From a bacterium HR39 (GTDB lineage Bacteria; Pseudomonadota; Alphaproteobacteria; Geminicoccales; Geminicoccaceae), in contig BEIP01000046.1 in the NCBI GenBank assembly GCA_002898955.1, positions 1 to 7,884 on the forward strand: a stretch of DNA of 7,884 bases. The letters are read 5' to 3'. Under the pieces are notes generated by a model. The model was not told the origin of the DNA. It ran no database searches and saw only the letters and a list, made by a program, of their open reading frames with translations. The translations under genes were made by a program, and so were the position numbers. Below are positions 5,975 to 7,884 of this stretch, piece by piece (within the stretch, counting starts at the first letter, position 1; every line of letters begins with the position of its first letter).

Positions 5975-7320
5975 TCCCGGTGCGGGGCCACGGTCCGCCC
6001 CGCGAGGCTGTGCGGATGATACGCCACGATCTCGACGAGGGCGAGATCGCCGAGGCGGATCTCCGGATCGCTCACGTGCACCGCCTGCATGTAGGGGGTG
6101 CGGCCGACGAGCTGGCCGGGATGGCGGCCCGGCCGCTCGAACAGCACCGGCAGCACCCGCCCCACGGTGGCGGCGTTGAAGCGCCGCTGCTGCTCCTCGA
6201 GAAGCGCCTGCAGTTCCGAAAGCCGCCGGTCCTTGACCTCCTCGGGCACCTGGCGCGGCATCACCGAGCCCGGCGTGCCCGGACGCGGGCTGTACTTGAA
6301 GGAGTACGCCTGGGCGAAGCCGATCTCCTCCACCAGCCGCAGAGTCGCCTCGTGATCTTCCTCGCTCTCGCCCGGGAAGCCGACGATGAAGTCGGAGGAG
6401 AGCGCGATGTCGGGCCGGGCCTCGCGCAGGCGATCGACGATGCGCCGGTAGTCGTCGGCGGTGTATCTGCGGTTCATGGCCGCGAGCACCCGGTCCGAGC
6501 CCGACTGGACCGGCAGGTGCAGCCAGGGCATCAGCAGCTCCACCTCGCCGTGGGCGCGGATCAGCTCCTCGTCCATGTCGTTGGGATGCGAGGTGGTGTA
6601 GCGGATGCGCTCGAGACCCGGCAGTTCGGCGAGCGCGCGGATCAGCCGCGCGAGATTCCATTCGCGCCCGTCCGGCCCCTCGCCGTGCCAGGCGTTCACG
6701 TTCTGACCGAGCAGCACGATCTCGCGTGCGCCGGAATCGATCAGCCGGCGGGCCTCGTCGAGCACGTCGGCGGCAGGGCGGCTGGTCTCGGCGCCGCGGG
6801 TGTAGGGCACGACGCAGAAGGTGCAGAACTTGTCGCAGCCCTCCTGGATGGTGAGGAAGGCGCTGGGCCCGCCCGCCACCACGTCCTTCGGCAGCTCGTC
6901 GAACTTGCTCTCGGGCGGGAAGTCGGTGTCCACCACGCCGCCGCGGGCGCGCTCGCGGCTGGCGAGCAGCTCGGGCAGGCGGTGGTAGGCCTGAGGTCCG
7001 ACGACGATGTCCACGTAGGGCGCGCGCTCGAGCACGAGTTCGCCCTCGGCCTGGGCGACGCAGCCGGCCACGGCCAGCAGCATCTCGCGTCCCTCCTCGC
7101 GCCGCCGGCGCTCGCGCAGGCGCTGCAGCCGGCCGAGCTCGGAGTAGACCTTCTCGGCCGCCTTCTCGCGGATGTGACAGGTGTTGAGGATGATGAGATC
7201 GGCCTCTTCGGGCCGGTCGGTCCGCTCGTAGCCGTGGTGTGCCAGAAGCGACGCCATACGATCGGAGTCGTAGACGTTCATCTGGCACCCGTATGTGCGG
7301 ATGTGGAGCTTCCTGCGCAC
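5956..7320 (-). CDS. miaB: tRNA-2-methylthio-N6-dimethylallyladenosine synthase MiaB
   Basis: Radical-SAM methylthiotransferase that converts i6A37 to ms2i6A37 in tRNAs reading UNN codons. The 454 residues show the three family domains. The N-terminal UPF0004 domain carries the auxiliary iron-sulfur cysteines C12 ([15 protein letters not shown]), C48 ([11 protein letters not shown]) and C87 (VAGCVAQ). The radical-SAM core has CDKFCTFC with C162, C166 and C169. The C-terminal TRAM domain covers about 378-445. The LGQNVNAW and LPVQSGSD motifs typical of MiaB rather than RimO or MtaB are present. The start is GTG at 7320, where the sequence [13 protein letters not shown] begins at the normal distance from the first cysteine; a GGAACG stretch just upstream could be its ribosome-binding site. 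It is the first gene of the five-gene operon. Confidence 0.96.
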   Translation of the reverse strand: MRRKLHIRTYGCQMNVYDSDRMASLLAHHGYERTDRPEEADLIILNTCHIREKAAEKVYSELGRLQRLRERRRREEGREMLLAVAGCVAQAEGELVLERAPYVDIVVGPQAYHRLPELLASRERARGGVVDTDFPPESKFDELPKDVVAGGPSAFLTIQEGCDKFCTFCVVPYTRGAETSRPAADVLDEARRLIDSGAREIVLLGQNVNAWHGEGPDGREWNLARLIRALAELPGLERIRYTTSHPNDMDEELIRAHGEVELLMPWLHLPVQSGSDRVLAAMNRRYTADDYRRIVDRLREARPDIALSSDFIVGFPGESEEDHEATLRLVEEIGFAQAYSFKYSPRPGTPGSVMPRQVPEEVKDRRLSELQALLEEQQRRFNAATVGRVLPVLFERPGRHPGQLVGRTPYMQAVHVSDPEIRLGDLALVEIVAYHPHSLAGRTVAPHREWERAS

Positions 7321-7344
7321 GCCCGTTCCGGATGCGTTCCGGTG

Positions 7345-7365
7345 ATCTCCCGTGCAGGGGGAGAT
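7345..7365. repeat. Inverted repeat in the miaB leader/promoter
   Basis: ATCTCCC (7345-7351) and GGGAGAT (7359-7365) form perfect 7-bp arms around a 7-base centre. The right arm overlaps the candidate -10 box of the miaB promoter. It could be an operator for a dimeric regulator, or a hairpin at the very start of the mRNA. It has no U tract and would sit upstream of the operon, so it does not look like a terminator of mucR. Confidence 0.4.
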
Positions 7366-7388
7366 ATGGGAGGCGGGGAGCGCTTCAA
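7361..7388 (-). promoter_or_regulatory. Candidate promoter of the miaB-phoH-ybeY-corC-lnt operon
   Basis: On the minus strand TTGAAG (7388-7383) and TATCTC (7366-7361) are separated by 16 bases. Both boxes are imperfect and the spacing is one short of ideal, but they sit in the only gap that can hold the operon promoter, between the mucR hairpin and the miaB GTG, about 40 bases upstream of the start codon. Confidence 0.35.
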
Positions 7389-7395
7389 GCGGCGC

Positions 7396-7424
7396 GCCCG
7401 CCCCGGCACCGGGCCGGGGCGGGC
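7396..7424 (-). terminator. Perfect 12-bp GC hairpin after mucR (probable terminator)
   Basis: GCCCGCCCCGGC (7396-7407), loop ACCGG, GCCGGGGCGGGC (7413-7424): a perfect stem of only G-C pairs, beginning 13 bases past the mucR stop codon. There is no U tract on the minus-strand side, so it is not a classical intrinsic terminator. In GC-rich alphaproteobacteria such a stem may still end transcription with Rho or protect the 3' end of the mRNA. It separates mucR from the miaB operon. Confidence 0.6.
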
Positions 7425-7437
7425 CGTCCCCGTGGGT

Positions 7438-7857
7438 TCAGCCGGCGGCGCGGCCGCGGGCGCGGCGCGTGCCGAGCCCGATGCGCTTGGCCAGCTCGCT
7501 GCGCTGCTGGGCGTAGGCGGGTGCCACGACCGGATAGTCGTCCGGCAGGCCCCACTTGCGCTTGTACTCCTCGACCGTCATGTTGTGGTAGGTCTTGAGA
7601 TGGCGCTTGAGCATCTTCAGCTTCTTGCCGTCCTCGAGGCAGATGATGTAGTCCTGCCCCACGGAACGGCGGATGGGGACCGCCGGCTGCTTCTCCTCCG
7701 GCTTCTCCTCCTCGGCGCCCTGCTTCGCGAGGGCGTTGTAGACGAGGCTGATCAGCTGGGGGAGATCGCTCACCGCCACCGTGTTGTTCGACACGTGGGC
7801 GGAGACGATCTCGGTGGTCAGCGACAGCAGCTCGCTCCGACTGATCTGCTCGCTCAT
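7438..7857 (-). CDS. mucR: MucR/Ros-family zinc-finger transcriptional regulator
   Basis: A 139-aa member of the prokaryotic zinc-finger Ros/MucR family, which in alphaproteobacteria controls exopolysaccharide, motility and virulence genes and often represses itself; some members are H-NS-like. The N-terminus (SRSELLSLTTEIVSAHVSNN, then DLPQLISLVYNAL) is the conserved oligomerisation region. An acidic/proline linker follows at 47-60. The finger runs from C73 through D76 to H86 and H91 (ICLEDGKKLKMLKRHLKTYH), then NMTVEEYKRKWGLPDDYPVVAPAYA. Aspartate replaces the second cysteine of Ros itself; this is known for MucR/Ml-type members that still fold. The basic tail (RRARGRAAG) may add DNA contacts. 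ATG 7857 follows AAGGA about 10-12 bases upstream. The sequence before it is cut at the window edge, so autoregulatory sites cannot be assessed. Confidence 0.94.
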   Translation of the reverse strand: MSEQISRSELLSLTTEIVSAHVSNNTVAVSDLPQLISLVYNALAKQGAEEEKPEEKQPAVPIRRSVGQDYIICLEDGKKLKMLKRHLKTYHNMTVEEYKRKWGLPDDYPVVAPAYAQQRSELAKRIGLGTRRARGRAAG

Positions 7858-7884
7858 GAGCCCGTCCGTCCTTCCCAGTGGTGG

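Noticed and set aside
5021..6019. 332-codon plus-strand frame opposite phoH
   Set aside because: Antisense to intact Walker A and B motifs; composition typical of a shadow frame.

Overview
The window looks like the chromosome of a very GC-rich alphaproteobacterium. The evidence is a MucR/Ros-type zinc-finger regulator, the gene order miaB-phoH-ybeY-corC-lnt followed by a small Xre-type regulator, and Rhizobiales/Rhodospirillales-like protein sequences. Genus cannot be read from the sequence. Every gene I can support lies on the minus strand, so the biological order runs from the right end to the left end. The long plus-strand ORFs are antisense shadows caused by the GC bias.

Right part (7857 down to 7438): a complete mucR-family gene, followed by a perfect 12-bp hairpin that probably ends or protects its transcript. 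A 117-bp gap then holds a weak candidate promoter and an inverted repeat.

Centre (7320 down to 1967): a tight housekeeping operon. miaB (tRNA ms2i6A methylthiotransferase), phoH/ybeZ (ATPase), ybeY (rRNA-maturation endonuclease), corC/tlyC-like CBS-domain protein and lnt (apolipoprotein N-acyltransferase) overlap by 19, 4, 4 and 4 nt, which implies translational coupling. The products join tRNA modification, 16S rRNA maturation and quality control, and envelope lipoprotein maturation. Next comes a small Xre-family HTH gene (1932 down to 1466). Its two halves lie in different frames, consistent with one missing base in a G-rich run, so it is either a pseudogene or a sequence error.

Left part (1322 down to the window edge): a three-gene cassette with its own good sigma70-like promoter and two copies of a CTCGAG-centred palindrome around the predicted start of transcription. 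It encodes a 108-aa probable beta-rich protein, a 61-aa protein with an eight-residue repeat, and the first 271 residues of a tailspike-like protein with a pectate-lyase-superfamily beta-helix. The genes are joined by ATGA overlaps. These resemble phage or prophage tail-end genes. They sit where many alphaproteobacteria have metK and trmB, so the window appears to cross a junction between conserved core DNA and an accessory, phage-derived segment. No tRNA, rRNA, CRISPR array, transposase, integrase or attachment site was seen.
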